Positions 1-9,271 of a DNA stretch of 64,000 bases are shown here, piece after piece. The position numbers and the translations under genes were made by a program. The notes under the pieces were generated by a model. It made no database searches and had not been told where the DNA came from. It saw only the letters and a list, made by a program, of their open reading frames with translations. This DNA is from NIOZ-UU13 sp964653075 (lineage in GTDB: Bacteria > Planctomycetota > Phycisphaerae > Sedimentisphaerales > Anaerobacaceae), in NCBI GenBank assembly GCA_964653075.1, contig CAZZAX010000005.1:39736-103735 (forward strand), written 5' to 3'. Within the stretch, counting starts at the first letter, position 1; each line of letters starts with the position of its first letter.

Positions 1-66
1 AATTCCCGTGCAATACGAGCAGGAGATGAAATGCTGAGACAGGCAAATCAAATAGCAAGGTTCTAA
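1..66 (+). CDS. flgG: FlgG, distal rod protein (C-terminal end only)
   Basis: The window opens inside a reading frame ending at TAA 64-66. The last 21 residues begin NSRAIRAGDEML and end ANQIARF. This is the typical FlgG/FlgF C-terminal helix, which packs with the N-terminal helix in axial rod proteins. FlgG is the distal rod subunit around which the P- and L-rings are built. The ring genes flgA, flgH and flgI follow directly, which is the usual order and supports FlgG over FlgF or FlgE. Only the tail is visible, so the assignment rests on this motif and on context. Confidence 0.75.
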   Translation, partial: NSRAIRAGDEMLRQANQIARF

Positions 67-80
67 TCCGAAAGACAATT

Positions 81-1061
81 ATGAGTAATAAAAAAGTCAA
101 TATTATCTTAATTATGTGCCTGCTGCTGCCAGTGAACAGCAACGCTGACAACATGAAGAAGGATTCGGCCCTTCAGATTTACCTTCCGAGAGAAATTACA
201 ATAAAAGACAAGCACTTAAGTCTGGGACAGATCGCTATAATCCGGGGCCAGGAATCACTTGTAGCCAAGGCAAGCGAAATCGCATTAGGACAGATTTCAG
301 CGCCCGGTCAGAAGGTTGTTATTAACAGAGAGATGGTTCTAAGCAGATTGGCCTGCAACGGAATCCCGGTATCGAAAGTAACACTAACCGGAGCAAAAAC
401 AATCACTATAAAACAACAAGAACGAACTATCCGCAGCGATGAATTTATTAAGTTAGCAAGCTCCTTTCTGGAAAAAAATCCTCCCGGCGTTTCAGTTTGT
501 GGACTCAATCCGATACGGACACCTAAAGATTTCATCATCATCGGAACCGGCAAAGATATAACCTTTTCTCCTCGATTAGTCCCAGGCAGAGCAAAAAACC
601 AGGCAAAGGTTGAAATTACAATACAATCAGACGGCAAAAAAATAGGTGCATGTAAGGTAATTTTTGGTTTGAAATACAATTGCCGGCAAGCAGTTACAAA
701 GGTTGATGTCCCGGCAGGTGCAGTCATTAGCCAAGAGAATGTCAAGATAGAACAGAAACAATCGAATTATCCGGAGTCTTTTGAATGGAAGCCTCCTTAT
801 GACCTCATTGCCAAACGTCATATACCGGCCAAGACGGTCCTTCATCCAAATATGCTGGGTCCTGTTAAATCCCCAATCATTACCAAGCGAAATCAAAAGG
901 TTATTATTCGGATTGATACACCGGGATTTCTGATTACGGCTTTCGGAAAAGCTATGCAGGACGGCCGGGCCGGTGAATATATAAAAGTTCGAAATGTGGA
1001 TTCACAACGAATAATCTTAGCCAGGATTAACGAAGATGGAAGCGTAAAACCTGTTTTTTAA
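81..1061 (+). CDS. flgA: FlgA, P-ring assembly chaperone
   Basis: 326 aa. A signal peptide is visible (basic MSNKK, hydrophobic IILIMCLLLPV, likely cleavage after NSNA near residue 22), so the protein is periplasmic. The C-terminal half (about 215-326) has the FlgA SAF-like pattern: VPAGAVISQENVKIEQ, then AKRHIPAKTVLHPNMLGP, and an end resembling GEYIKVRNVDSQRIILARI, the FlgA family signature. FlgA binds FlgI and helps it polymerise into the P-ring. The protein is longer than the enterobacterial form (about 220 aa) because of an N-terminal extension common outside the gammaproteobacteria. It starts 14 bp after flgG and is probably cotranscribed with flgH and flgI. Confidence 0.9.
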   Translation: MSNKKVNIILIMCLLLPVNSNADNMKKDSALQIYLPREITIKDKHLSLGQIAIIRGQESLVAKASEIALGQISAPGQKVVINREMVLSRLACNGIPVSKVTLTGAKTITIKQQERTIRSDEFIKLASSFLEKNPPGVSVCGLNPIRTPKDFIIIGTGKDITFSPRLVPGRAKNQAKVEITIQSDGKKIGACKVIFGLKYNCRQAVTKVDVPAGAVISQENVKIEQKQSNYPESFEWKPPYDLIAKRHIPAKTVLHPNMLGPVKSPIITKRNQKVIIRIDTPGFLITAFGKAMQDGRAGEYIKVRNVDSQRIILARINEDGSVKPVF

Positions 1062-1071
1062 AGGAGAAATA

Positions 1072-1713
1072 ATGAATAACAGAAAAGTCTCAACGTTTGC
1101 TTTGTTGGTTGTTGTGTTTTTGTGGGCTGCCTGCTCGCAAGCAGGTTCTATCTGGGCCAAGAGAGATAAGAACATGAAGGAGTTATATGCCGACGATGTT
1201 GCCCGCAAGATAGGTGATATCCTGACCATAAAGATCACCGAAGACAGCAAGGTCGATAACAAAGCAAAAAGGGACATGAAAAAAGAGACCGACCGGTCAA
1301 CAACATTTAGCGGGGGCCCGAATTTCACGCCCCAAGGTACGTTAGATAGATTATTGCCGGAACAATTGCTGCCCGGTCTCGATATGTCTGCTACATCGGG
1401 TAACGAGTTAAAAAGCAAGGCTGATTACAAAGACGAACGAAAGTTTGAGGACCAGGTAAGTGTGGTAGTTATGGATATCCTGCCGAATCACAATCTTATC
1501 GTCATGGGGACTCGCAACCGTAACATCGCAGGTGACATACAAATCATTGAGGTAAGCGGTATAGTAAGGCCAAGCGACATCGCATTTGATAACACGGTCA
1601 AGAGCGAAAAAGTGGCCGACTTTCGTATTGTTACGCGAAATTCAGGTGTCGCGGCACCGTACACAAAGCAGGGTTGGCTCGGCAGGATATTTGACGTTAT
1701 TTGGCCGTTTTAA
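1072..1713 (+). CDS. flgH: FlgH, flagellar L-ring lipoprotein
   Basis: 213 aa. The hydrophobic N-terminus ends in WAAC-S at about residue 21, an acceptable lipobox, so it is probably an outer-membrane lipoprotein. The family core is visible: a SIWA motif, a DDVARKIGDILTIKI stretch, and the C-terminal ITRNS/IFDVIWPF ending (IVTRNSGVAA, WLGRIFDVIWPF). FlgH forms the L-ring bushing in the outer membrane, which shows that the host has one. The start has a strong ribosome site (AAAGGAG, about 6 nt before ATG) and lies 10 bp after flgA. Length is near the usual 220-230 aa. Confidence 0.93.
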   Translation: MNNRKVSTFALLVVVFLWAACSQAGSIWAKRDKNMKELYADDVARKIGDILTIKITEDSKVDNKAKRDMKKETDRSTTFSGGPNFTPQGTLDRLLPEQLLPGLDMSATSGNELKSKADYKDERKFEDQVSVVVMDILPNHNLIVMGTRNRNIAGDIQIIEVSGIVRPSDIAFDNTVKSEKVADFRIVTRNSGVAAPYTKQGWLGRIFDVIWPF

Positions 1714-1754
1714 TCGTACAGTTCGCAGAGATTATTTTTTGAGAGTAATAGCTT

Positions 1755-2897
1755 ATGAAATCAATCATCCGAGCAAAAGAACAAAAGAGCATAACGGCTC
1801 TTATGATGTGTGCCTTTTTGGTCTGTGTGTTTATGGCCGGTGCCGGACGATGTGAAAGAATCAAGGACATCGTTGATATTCAGGGGCTACGCAGCAATCC
1901 ACTCACAGGAGTCGGCTTGATTATTGGTCTAGCCGGCACAGGTGACAGCACACTTCTTTCGCGACAAATGCTTACGAATATGCTGAGGGATTCCGGGCTG
2001 GTTCTAAATCCCTCCGATTTTACCGGCGGCAACATCGCGGTGGTTTGGGTCACCGCGGAATTAGGCCCCTTCGCCCGGGAAGGCTCCCGAACCGACGTTG
2101 ACGTCTCTGCTATAGGAGACGCCAAAAGCCTTCAGGGTGGGAAACTGTTACCGACACCACTGAAAGGTCTTGACGGTCAGGTTTACGCAATAGCCGATGG
2201 AGGGGTTTCAATCGGGGGCTGGACTGCGGCAGGTGATAAAGCTTCGATTACAAAAAACCATCAAACAGTCGGGCGAATTCCCGGCGGCGCAGTTGTCGAA
2301 AAGGAAGAAATAGCTACGTTTGTCGAATACATTGGGGGACATAGACTTATCACGCTTAATCTTAGAAACAGCGATTTTTCAACCGTAGAGCAAATCAGCA
2401 AAGCTATTAACCATGATTACGCGAACAGCACAGTAGTAGTTGACGCCGGTACGGTTAAGGTGAAAGTTCCAGACGAAATCAGTCAGGCAGAAATAGCCGG
2501 CTTTATCGTCGATATTACAAAGCACGAAGTGAAGGTTGATGTTCCTGCGGTTGTGGTTATCAACGAGCGCACCGGTACAATCGTGATTGGTGAAAACGTC
2601 GGTATATCAGCCGTGGCGATCTCGCAGGGCAGTCTTGTTGTAAAAATCAAAGAAATGCCAATCATTTCACAGCCAACTGCACCTTTCTCTGATGCCGGGC
2701 AAACTGCAGTTGTTCAAGATACGTTAATAGGAATCGAAGAGAACGAAGGACATCTGATTCCTATATCCAAATCGGTTACCGTCTCGGAGTTAGCTAAAAG
2801 CCTTAACGGCATTGGGGCATCACCAACAGATTTGATAGCAATATTTAACGCCTTGAAAAAAGCCGGCGCCCTTCAAGCGAAACTGGTGATAATGTAG
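1755..2897 (+). CDS. flgI: FlgI, flagellar P-ring protein
   Basis: 380 aa, normal length for FlgI. An N-terminal signal segment (hydrophobic residues about 15-32) is followed directly by the hallmark RIKDIVDIQGLRSNPLTG and GVGLIIGLAGTGD. The C-terminal end has the family ending VSELAKSLNGIGASPTDLIA and ALKKAGALQAKLVIM. FlgI polymerises around the rod in the periplasm to form the P-ring, assisted by FlgA encoded just upstream. Three in-frame methionines fall within the first 30 residues. The first ATG is kept because the basic residues before the hydrophobic core fit a signal peptide. Confidence 0.95.
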   Translation: MKSIIRAKEQKSITALMMCAFLVCVFMAGAGRCERIKDIVDIQGLRSNPLTGVGLIIGLAGTGDSTLLSRQMLTNMLRDSGLVLNPSDFTGGNIAVVWVTAELGPFAREGSRTDVDVSAIGDAKSLQGGKLLPTPLKGLDGQVYAIADGGVSIGGWTAAGDKASITKNHQTVGRIPGGAVVEKEEIATFVEYIGGHRLITLNLRNSDFSTVEQISKAINHDYANSTVVVDAGTVKVKVPDEISQAEIAGFIVDITKHEVKVDVPAVVVINERTGTIVIGENVGISAVAISQGSLVVKIKEMPIISQPTAPFSDAGQTAVVQDTLIGIEENEGHLIPISKSVTVSELAKSLNGIGASPTDLIAIFNALKKAGALQAKLVIM

Positions 2898-2907
2898 GAG
2901 CAATTTA

Positions 2908-3258
2908 ATGGACGGCACCAAACTGATACTAACCGAACCAGTCTCACCACCAACCATGCTGGGACATCTCGACAAATCGAGACTCAAGAACATTTCAGAA
3001 GAGAAAAAGAAGCAAGTAGCCAAGGATTTCGAATCAGTTTTGTTGAATAAGCTGCTGGACGAAATGAAGAACAGTATCGTTGACTGGGGCCTTGAAAAAG
3101 ATGCGGCTTCCAAACAGACTCAGGGAATATTCTGGCTATATCTCAGCCGGGATATTGCAAACAACGGAGGCCTTGGTTTGTGGAAGGACATATATCAATT
3201 TTTATCCAATGCTGAGCAGACAAGCACCGTACAACAATCAGTGGATGGCCAGGTATGA
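2908..3258 (+). CDS. flgJ: FlgJ-type rod-binding protein (no muramidase domain)
   Basis: 116 aa. It corresponds to the N-terminal rod-binding part of FlgJ: KKKQVAKDFESVLLNKLLDEM at about 31-51, then a short tail with IFWLYLSRDIANNGGLGL, matching the family pattern FESxxLxxMLxxM...LxxxIAxxGGlGL. FlgJ caps the growing rod in the periplasm. The C-terminal N-acetylglucosaminidase domain of enterobacterial FlgJ is absent. This is common in other phyla, where a separate enzyme opens the peptidoglycan. AGGAG lies 7 nt before the start, and the gene overlaps flgN by ATGA. Confidence 0.88.
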   Translation: MDGTKLILTEPVSPPTMLGHLDKSRLKNISEEKKKQVAKDFESVLLNKLLDEMKNSIVDWGLEKDAASKQTQGIFWLYLSRDIANNGGLGLWKDIYQFLSNAEQTSTVQQSVDGQV

Positions 3259-3776
3259 AATCTACGGCAACTGAAATAGAAGATAAAGTCGATAAACTGC
3301 TGGCTTGTCTCGATGAAGACAGCCAGCATATACAGGAGAGTTTGTCGCAACTGAATAAATTACGCAGCTTTGTTATCAAACGTGACGATTCCGGCCTGGG
3401 CAAACTTCTTAAGATTATCCAGGCCGAGTCAGACAGCTACAGAAACCACGAATCAAAACGGCAAACAATACGAAAAGAATTGGCGAATGCTCTCGGGTAT
3501 AACACAGAGCAATTGACATTGTCGGTACTGGAAGCAAATCTGTCGAAACAAAAAAAAGCTCAGGTAATCAATAAGAAAACAAAATTAATGTCATTGATTA
3601 AAGAGCTTAAGAAAGAATATTTCAGCACGGCTTTGCTTTTGTCTGAATGCGCCAGATTCAATAACCTGCTTTTGAAGAGCATCTTCGACCTCGGCAAGAC
3701 AGGGGCGGTTTACTACAACTCCAATGGTATAACCAAACAGCAAACTGATATGGCTTTTGTGAACCTGCAGCTCTGA
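3255..3776 (+). CDS. flgN: FlgN-like export chaperone for FlgK/FlgL
   Basis: 173 aa, almost entirely helical, with heptad-like spacing of Leu and Ile. It starts within the flgJ stop codon (ATGA overlap) and lies just upstream of flgK and flgL, the standard position of FlgN. Internal features fit the FlgN family: an N-terminal helix ending in a KL-rich segment, a middle LANALGYNTEQLTLSVLEA stretch, and a C-terminal helix with FNNLLLKSIFDLGKTG. FlgN binds the C-termini of hook-filament junction proteins in the cytoplasm and delivers them to the export gate. Sequence similarity in this family is low, so context carries much of the assignment. Confidence 0.75.
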   Translation: MKSTATEIEDKVDKLLACLDEDSQHIQESLSQLNKLRSFVIKRDDSGLGKLLKIIQAESDSYRNHESKRQTIRKELANALGYNTEQLTLSVLEANLSKQKKAQVINKKTKLMSLIKELKKEYFSTALLLSECARFNNLLLKSIFDLGKTGAVYYNSNGITKQQTDMAFVNLQL

Positions 3777-3868
3777 GTAAAGTTATCCTGTACCTATTGA
3801 GCTTCAGATGATGCTTAACAGGCGCCGGATGGAAATTGTAAGCACTGAGTTTTAAATAGAGTTAAGCA

Positions 3869-5836
3869 ATGGATAGTTTCTCCATAGGAATCAGCGGCCT
3901 TCAAGCAGCTCAGAAGGCTTTTGATACAATCGGTAATAATATTGCCAATGCGGCTACCGAGGGCTACCACCGTCAGAGAATAGAACTGCGCCCTACTTAT
4001 TCCTCTCAAGTCGGCGAGGTTCTTTTGGGAGGAGGCGTTGACGTTGTCGGTGTTACCAGGTTAATTGATGAACTTCTGGAGAAGGAGATTCTTCGTCAAG
4101 AGTCGTTATTAGGGCAGATATCTCAGGAATTTGCAACGCTGCGGACGGTCGAAAATGCATTTGGAGAGCTTGTGGAGGGGAGCGGTTTAAGCGGAGCTAT
4201 CGATAAGTTTTTTAATGCATTGCAGGACCTTTCCGCTCATCCGACAGAAATTATCTGGCAAAATCAGGTTATAACCGAGGCTATGACTATGACCGGCCAA
4301 TTCAGAACATTGGGAGAATTTCTGACAACACTGGAAGACCAAATTGAGCTGGAAGCCAAGAATACGATCACACAAATTAATATCCTTACAAACAGAATAG
4401 CCGAACTCAACAACAACATAGAAAAACAGGAAATAGACGGCGGCCAAGCTAATAATTTACGGGATCAACGGGACCAGTGCATAAAAGAACTTTCTAAATT
4501 CGTTGGAATAGAAACCAGGTCCAGACCGTATGGTGTGGTTGATGTCTACGTAGCCGGAACCCCCGTGGTGATAAATACCACTGCTATCAACCTGGAGGTG
4601 GGTTTGAAAGAAGCGGGGAAACTGGGAGTATCTGTCGCCGGTGCAAACAACTATAACATAAATACGGAAGGTGGACGATTAAGCGGATTAATATCTTTAA
4701 GAAATAAACAGGTCTCTGATATTCACAATGACCTGGATACTTTGGCAACTGTAATGAAACAGCAGATCAATCAATATCATGTACAGGGAGTGGGCTCAGC
4801 AGGGTCGTTTACCAACCTGACCGGCTGGCCGGCAACGAGCCAAAATTTGGCCGATTTCGGCTCAAACGTAACGGACGGTAAAATATACATCAGAGCTACA
4901 AATACGAGCACCGGAGCAATAACCCGTAACGAAATAACTGTTGACAAATCGGCCGATACATTATCCGACATCGCCACTCTTATCTCAGGTATCACGGGCC
5001 TTAGTGCTTCGGTGGTCTCTTCCAAGCTTAATATTCAGGCGGATGCAAACTACAAATTTGATTTTCTTCCCGCCGTACTGCCACTACCCACCGCCAGCAC
5101 TTTATCCGGCTCACCGCCAACTATATCCGTATCAGGTATTTATACAGGCACAAATAACGATACCTTCCAGTTCACAGTAGTAGGCCCAGTAAGCCCTGAA
5201 TCGGTAGGCAACGGCACTTTACAGCTTGAAGTAAGAAATGGAGCAGCTCAGCTTGTTAGCATTCTCAATGTAGGTTCCGGGTATGCAGCAGGTGATAAAC
5301 TTGATTTAGGCAATGGAATCAAAATATCTCTCAGCTCAGGCAGCTTAAATGCAGGTGAAACCTTCGATGTCGATGCTTTTGCCAGCACCGATACTTCAGG
5401 TTTATTAGCTGCGGTTGGAATCAATAGTTTTTTATTGGGCAGCAGTGCTTCGGATGTAGCAGTTTGTTCAGATATAGCTGCTACACCGGGCCGGGTAGCA
5501 TCAGCCCTTGGTGCTGATATGACTGACAACACCAACGCTTTACGGATGAACGGCCTGAGAGACCAGCCTTTAACCAGCTTAAACTCCATGACACCCGGAG
5601 AATTTTACCGACAGCTTGTAACAGACATCGGTCAACAGCTATTTGTCAAAGAGGCCCGCAAAGACAATATCGAATCTATGGTCCAAAACCTGAGCAACCA
5701 ACAAGGCGAATTAAGCGGCGTCAACATCAACGACGAAGCCGCCCAGATATTAGCCTTCGAGCAGATGTTCCAGGCAATGGGTAAATACCTGGGTACCATT
5801 CAGTCATCATTGTTAACAATTATGGAGATACTGTGA
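3869..5836 (+). CDS. flgK: FlgK, hook-filament junction protein 1
   Basis: 655 aa. The N-terminus MDSFSIGISGLQAAQKAF and following NNIANAATEGYHRQRI is the rod/hook-type helix of FlgK. The C-terminus (NLSNQQGELSGVNINDEAAQ, then FEQMFQAMGKYL) is the partner D0 helix with the FlgK-specific GVNIDEE-like motif. The roughly 330-residue middle is Thr/Ser/Gly rich and variable, as expected for the exposed domains. FlgK is exported through the type III gate, joins hook to filament and is chaperoned by FlgN. It is somewhat longer than the enterobacterial protein (about 550 aa). It lies 92 bp after flgN; no σ54 or clear σ28 site was seen in that gap. Confidence 0.93.
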   Translation: MDSFSIGISGLQAAQKAFDTIGNNIANAATEGYHRQRIELRPTYSSQVGEVLLGGGVDVVGVTRLIDELLEKEILRQESLLGQISQEFATLRTVENAFGELVEGSGLSGAIDKFFNALQDLSAHPTEIIWQNQVITEAMTMTGQFRTLGEFLTTLEDQIELEAKNTITQINILTNRIAELNNNIEKQEIDGGQANNLRDQRDQCIKELSKFVGIETRSRPYGVVDVYVAGTPVVINTTAINLEVGLKEAGKLGVSVAGANNYNINTEGGRLSGLISLRNKQVSDIHNDLDTLATVMKQQINQYHVQGVGSAGSFTNLTGWPATSQNLADFGSNVTDGKIYIRATNTSTGAITRNEITVDKSADTLSDIATLISGITGLSASVVSSKLNIQADANYKFDFLPAVLPLPTASTLSGSPPTISVSGIYTGTNNDTFQFTVVGPVSPESVGNGTLQLEVRNGAAQLVSILNVGSGYAAGDKLDLGNGIKISLSSGSLNAGETFDVDAFASTDTSGLLAAVGINSFLLGSSASDVAVCSDIAATPGRVASALGADMTDNTNALRMNGLRDQPLTSLNSMTPGEFYRQLVTDIGQQLFVKEARKDNIESMVQNLSNQQGELSGVNINDEAAQILAFEQMFQAMGKYLGTIQSSLLTIMEIL

Positions 5837-5888
5837 AAAATATAAAACACATGCTTTGATTAGCTAAACAAGATATGGGAAATTAACA

Positions 5889-7070
5889 ATGAGCGGATCA
5901 CTGAACAATATTTATAATAATGTCAGTTTTGCATTGAATCTTCATACCAAAGCGATGGCCGTCCTGCAGGAACAGGCTTCTACAGGCTCACGGATAAACA
6001 GAGTCTCTGATGATCCTACGGCCGCTTATCGGATTTTAGGACTGAATACCAATGACAGATCCCTGGAAAATTATGTAAACAACCTCTCGGAAGTCGTAAG
6101 CATTTTGGAGCTTTCATCTACAGTTGTCCAGGAATTAACATCAGGTTTCACCGACACCCTATCACGCATAACTCAAATTATCAGCGGCATCTACGACGAT
6201 GCAGCAAGACAAAGAACTGCCGAAGGAATCAATGATATATTAGAGCAGACAGTCTCACTGGCCAATACTAAACATATGGACCAATATCTCTTTGGAGGAA
6301 CCGATACGGGAGCTGCTCCATATACGGTGGAACGTACCAACGGGAAAATAACCAAAGTAACTTATAACGGCAGCTTCGAGAATAGAGATATAGAGGTAGC
6401 CCCGGGCGTGGAATCATCGGCTTTCTACATTGGGGATGATATATTTCGCTCCAACGAGCGCAGTACCCCGTTTTTTAGCGGTAATACCGGAGCCCAATCC
6501 GGCACCGGGACTTCAAGCTGCAGCGGAGGGGTCTGGCTGACAGTAACCGGCTCAACAGGCAATTATGATCTCTCTATTGACGGCGGATTGAGTACTGTCC
6601 ATACCGACGGCTCAGATACCAACTTAGCTGTAACAGATCCGCAAACAAAAGAAATCCTATATGTTGATACCACAGGAATAACCGGTACAGGAGTTGATTT
6701 AGTAAGAATACCAGGAACTTATGATATCTTTAATACCCTTATTATCATTCGTGAAATATTGGAAAATCAAAATGGACTTCCCGATGCACAAGTGCTTGAG
6801 CTGGCAAAACTATTACCATACTCAATAGATGAAATAAGCAAAGTTTTGGTGAAAGCCGAGGTATCTATTGGTTCCAAAATCGGCTTTCTGGACGATCTCC
6901 AACATAGTCTAAAAGACATTCAATACAATACCGAGGATGAAACGACCCGTTTACAGGAAGCAGATATTGCCCAAATAGCTATAGACTTGTCCCGCCGGGA
7001 GGTTCTATATCAAATGTCATTATCCGTGGCCGCAAAGCTTATGTCCATGTCGCTGTTGAATTACATCTGA
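5889..7070 (+). CDS. flgL: FlgL, hook-filament junction protein 2
   Basis: 393 aa. The flagellin-like N-terminal helix carries the FlgL pattern QEQASTGSRINRVSDDPTAA, and LANTKHMDQYLFGGTDTG is the FlgL 'FxGt' motif. The C-terminal helix is ETTRLQEADIAQIAIDLSRR...LSVAAKLMSMSLLNYI. FlgL is the second junction protein, sitting between FlgK and flagellin. The 52-bp gap after flgK is consistent with cotranscription. It is the last structural gene before the glycan island; the next gene starts 69 bp downstream. Confidence 0.93.
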   Translation: MSGSLNNIYNNVSFALNLHTKAMAVLQEQASTGSRINRVSDDPTAAYRILGLNTNDRSLENYVNNLSEVVSILELSSTVVQELTSGFTDTLSRITQIISGIYDDAARQRTAEGINDILEQTVSLANTKHMDQYLFGGTDTGAAPYTVERTNGKITKVTYNGSFENRDIEVAPGVESSAFYIGDDIFRSNERSTPFFSGNTGAQSGTGTSSCSGGVWLTVTGSTGNYDLSIDGGLSTVHTDGSDTNLAVTDPQTKEILYVDTTGITGTGVDLVRIPGTYDIFNTLIIIREILENQNGLPDAQVLELAKLLPYSIDEISKVLVKAEVSIGSKIGFLDDLQHSLKDIQYNTEDETTRLQEADIAQIAIDLSRREVLYQMSLSVAAKLMSMSLLNYI

Positions 7071-7139
7071 TAGCCTTGAACAATTTATAACATAAGCCGC
7101 GATTACCAACGGTTATTTTGAAATTACAGGTGATTATAA

Positions 7140-9038
7140 GTGTCATTGGAAACAAAAAATACAGTAGATATCGCATCGCTTCGGCCCAGAAGAACTAAAA
7201 TAGCATTCTTTGCTGCCAGGAATGATATTAATGACCTATATGAGATTTACGCCTTTGCAAAAACAAAGTTCTCTGTGCAGGTTTTCGATAGCGGCAATCT
7301 CAGAAGAGTGTTCGAGTTAATGAAGTGGAGCAACATTTGCTGGTTTGAAGGTCTCGGCGAGCTTACAGTATCGGCTTCCCACTTATCCAAGGCTTGTAGA
7401 AGCATTGTGCGAATAAACGAAAACGAGCTTCGAAGTGAATCGGTCGGGAAGATAAACTGGCAAAACGTTGACGTGCTCGTTGTCGATGGGCCAAAACCTG
7501 CACGCGAAAATATTCCTGGTATTAGTCCGCAAACAGCGGTTATTACAATCACGCCGAATAGCGAAAGACTTAATAAAGATTATGGAACAAAAAACTACCG
7601 AAGCGATGTGTTTTCGAGAGTCAATGCACTTTTTTTTGAATTGGAAAAAAAGCCGTTTGCCTACAACAAAGAAACCAGCTTTTGCAGAGACAGACTCGTG
7701 CAATATTGCCGCGGCAGAGGCATCGACGTAGGCTGCGGCGACAATAAGATATTGCCCGAAGCTATCGGTGTTGATATAGCCGATGCGGCAAATGAGGTCA
7801 CGGCTGACGCACGACAATTGCCTTTTGAAGATGAATTGATGGATTATGTTTTCAGTTCCCATTGTCTTGAGGACATCGAAGATACAGGCGGCGCACTGTC
7901 TGAATGGATGAGGGTTTTGCGACCCGGGGGCAATCTTGTTCTTTACTTACCTCATAAGAATTTTTATCCAAGAGCAGGTACACCTGATGCTAACCCTAAT
8001 CACAAGTATGACCTGTACCCAAACTTTGTTTTGGCGGCTTTGTCCGAGACAAACGACTATGAGATTCTTCACATCGACGAGGCTGGTACCGGCGGGGAGC
8101 GCAGTTTTTCATTAGTTGTTCGCAAGGTGCATAGAGAACATCCTGAGCGAAAGATTCTCGTTGATTATCATGCCGCCATAGGAGATATCATCTGCGCTGA
8201 ACCTGCCATCAGAGCCCTCAAACAGCAGTTAGGAGATAGTGTAGCGATAACCCTTCGGGTAACATATCCGGAACTCTTCCGTAATCATCCAGATGTTAGC
8301 CGAGTTGAACACACTATGTTTCCATCTCGCTGCAATGTTTACGAAAAAAAGTATGAGCTTTCTACCAACCCCACAAAGCAGAATCGTCGTTCACATCTTG
8401 TTGACAGAGCAGCGAAGCAAATAGGAATTACTTTGTCTCTGGACGACAGGATTCCTCGAATCTACCTTGACCGGTGGGATGAGGTGATGCTGGAAAAATT
8501 TCATTTACCGGATTGTGGAGAGCTTAAAATTGCTATCGGCCCACATGTTCGTTGGCCATCGAGGCAATGGGTCAGTAGCAAATGGTCCGAACTTTGCACA
8601 ACACTCAAGAAGCATCTTGGTGCTACTATCATACAACTGGGTACTGCGGAGGCCTATACAGCAAATTTTGGTATTGACCTTGTTGGGCAAACCTCAAGCC
8701 GTGAGGCGGCGGCGGTTTTAAGCCGATGCGACCTTCTTGTGAGTGTCGATACGGGTCTGGCACATCTGGCAGCGGCAGTTGGTACACCCTGCGTAGGCAT
8801 TTTTGGGCCTATTTATCCCGAACTGCGTATGCATCCGGGCCTTGGGCGAGCGGTAATAGCAGCCAATGCAGAGTGTCGTGGATGTTTCCATTGGTACGAT
8901 GGAGACGTAAGAAGCTGCCCGAAAGGCCATCATGAGTGTATGCAGCTTATCAGCGCCGAATCCGTGATGGGTGCGATTTATAAGGTCATTGACAGAAGCA
9001 ATTTGCCACAAATTTCCGTGGAAAAGGAATTAATTTAA
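7140..9038 (+). CDS. Three-part protein: orphan GT-B-like N-domain, SAM methyltransferase, GT9-type transferase
   Basis: 632 aa with a GTG start. Residues about 15-155 (IAFFAARNDINDLYEIYAF, WSNICWFEGL) match the first half of the glycosyltransferase in the next gene, but no catalytic half follows. Residues about 190-330 are a class I methyltransferase: GIDVGCGDNK, then VTADARQLPFED and MRVLRPGGNLVLYLPH. Residues about 335-615 resemble family 9 (heptosyltransferase-like) enzymes: DYHAAIGDIICAEPAIRAL, IAIGPHVRWPSRQW and VSVDTGLAHLAAAVGTPCV. It probably transfers and modifies a sugar of the flagellar glycan. Substrate cannot be read from the sequence. It is the first gene of the island after flgL and lies on the same strand. 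Confidence 0.75.
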   Translation: MSLETKNTVDIASLRPRRTKIAFFAARNDINDLYEIYAFAKTKFSVQVFDSGNLRRVFELMKWSNICWFEGLGELTVSASHLSKACRSIVRINENELRSESVGKINWQNVDVLVVDGPKPARENIPGISPQTAVITITPNSERLNKDYGTKNYRSDVFSRVNALFFELEKKPFAYNKETSFCRDRLVQYCRGRGIDVGCGDNKILPEAIGVDIADAANEVTADARQLPFEDELMDYVFSSHCLEDIEDTGGALSEWMRVLRPGGNLVLYLPHKNFYPRAGTPDANPNHKYDLYPNFVLAALSETNDYEILHIDEAGTGGERSFSLVVRKVHREHPERKILVDYHAAIGDIICAEPAIRALKQQLGDSVAITLRVTYPELFRNHPDVSRVEHTMFPSRCNVYEKKYELSTNPTKQNRRSHLVDRAAKQIGITLSLDDRIPRIYLDRWDEVMLEKFHLPDCGELKIAIGPHVRWPSRQWVSSKWSELCTTLKKHLGATIIQLGTAEAYTANFGIDLVGQTSSREAAAVLSRCDLLVSVDTGLAHLAAAVGTPCVGIFGPIYPELRMHPGLGRAVIAANAECRGCFHWYDGDVRSCPKGHHECMQLISAESVMGAIYKVIDRSNLPQISVEKELI

Positions 9039-9147
9039 TTAGTTGAGTACAACACTTGAACACCTTGTGTGTTCGATATTTGTACAGATTTTGAATTGTA
9101 ACGAGCAAAATCGCCAATCTCGGCATATGGGGATTAGTGCCAGTTAA

Positions 9148-9163
9148 CGGCACGAAATTTGCT
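9148..9163 (+). promoter_or_regulatory. σ54-type promoter upstream of the TPR-glycosyltransferase gene
   Basis: CGGCAC-GAAAT-TTGCT fits the -24/-12 consensus TGGCAC-N5-TTGCW with one mismatch (the first T). Transcription would start about 12 bp downstream, leaving a leader of about 100 nt before the ATG at 9272. The same CGGCAC variant occurs before fliO. An inverted repeat GTGCC-N7-GGCAC (9137-9153) overlaps the -24 element. Confidence 0.6.
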
Positions 9164-9271
9164 CTAATGTTAAATTGTAGATTACGGCTATGTGATAGCC
9201 TGTCCTTTAATGGTCTCTATTTTTTGTGATAGATAGCAAGATGGAAACCCAAGAATTTAGGAGTAAATCGA

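Noticed and set aside
7383..7862. 159-codon minus-strand frame inside the first island gene
   Set aside because: Shadow of a plus-strand gene with three recognisable domains.
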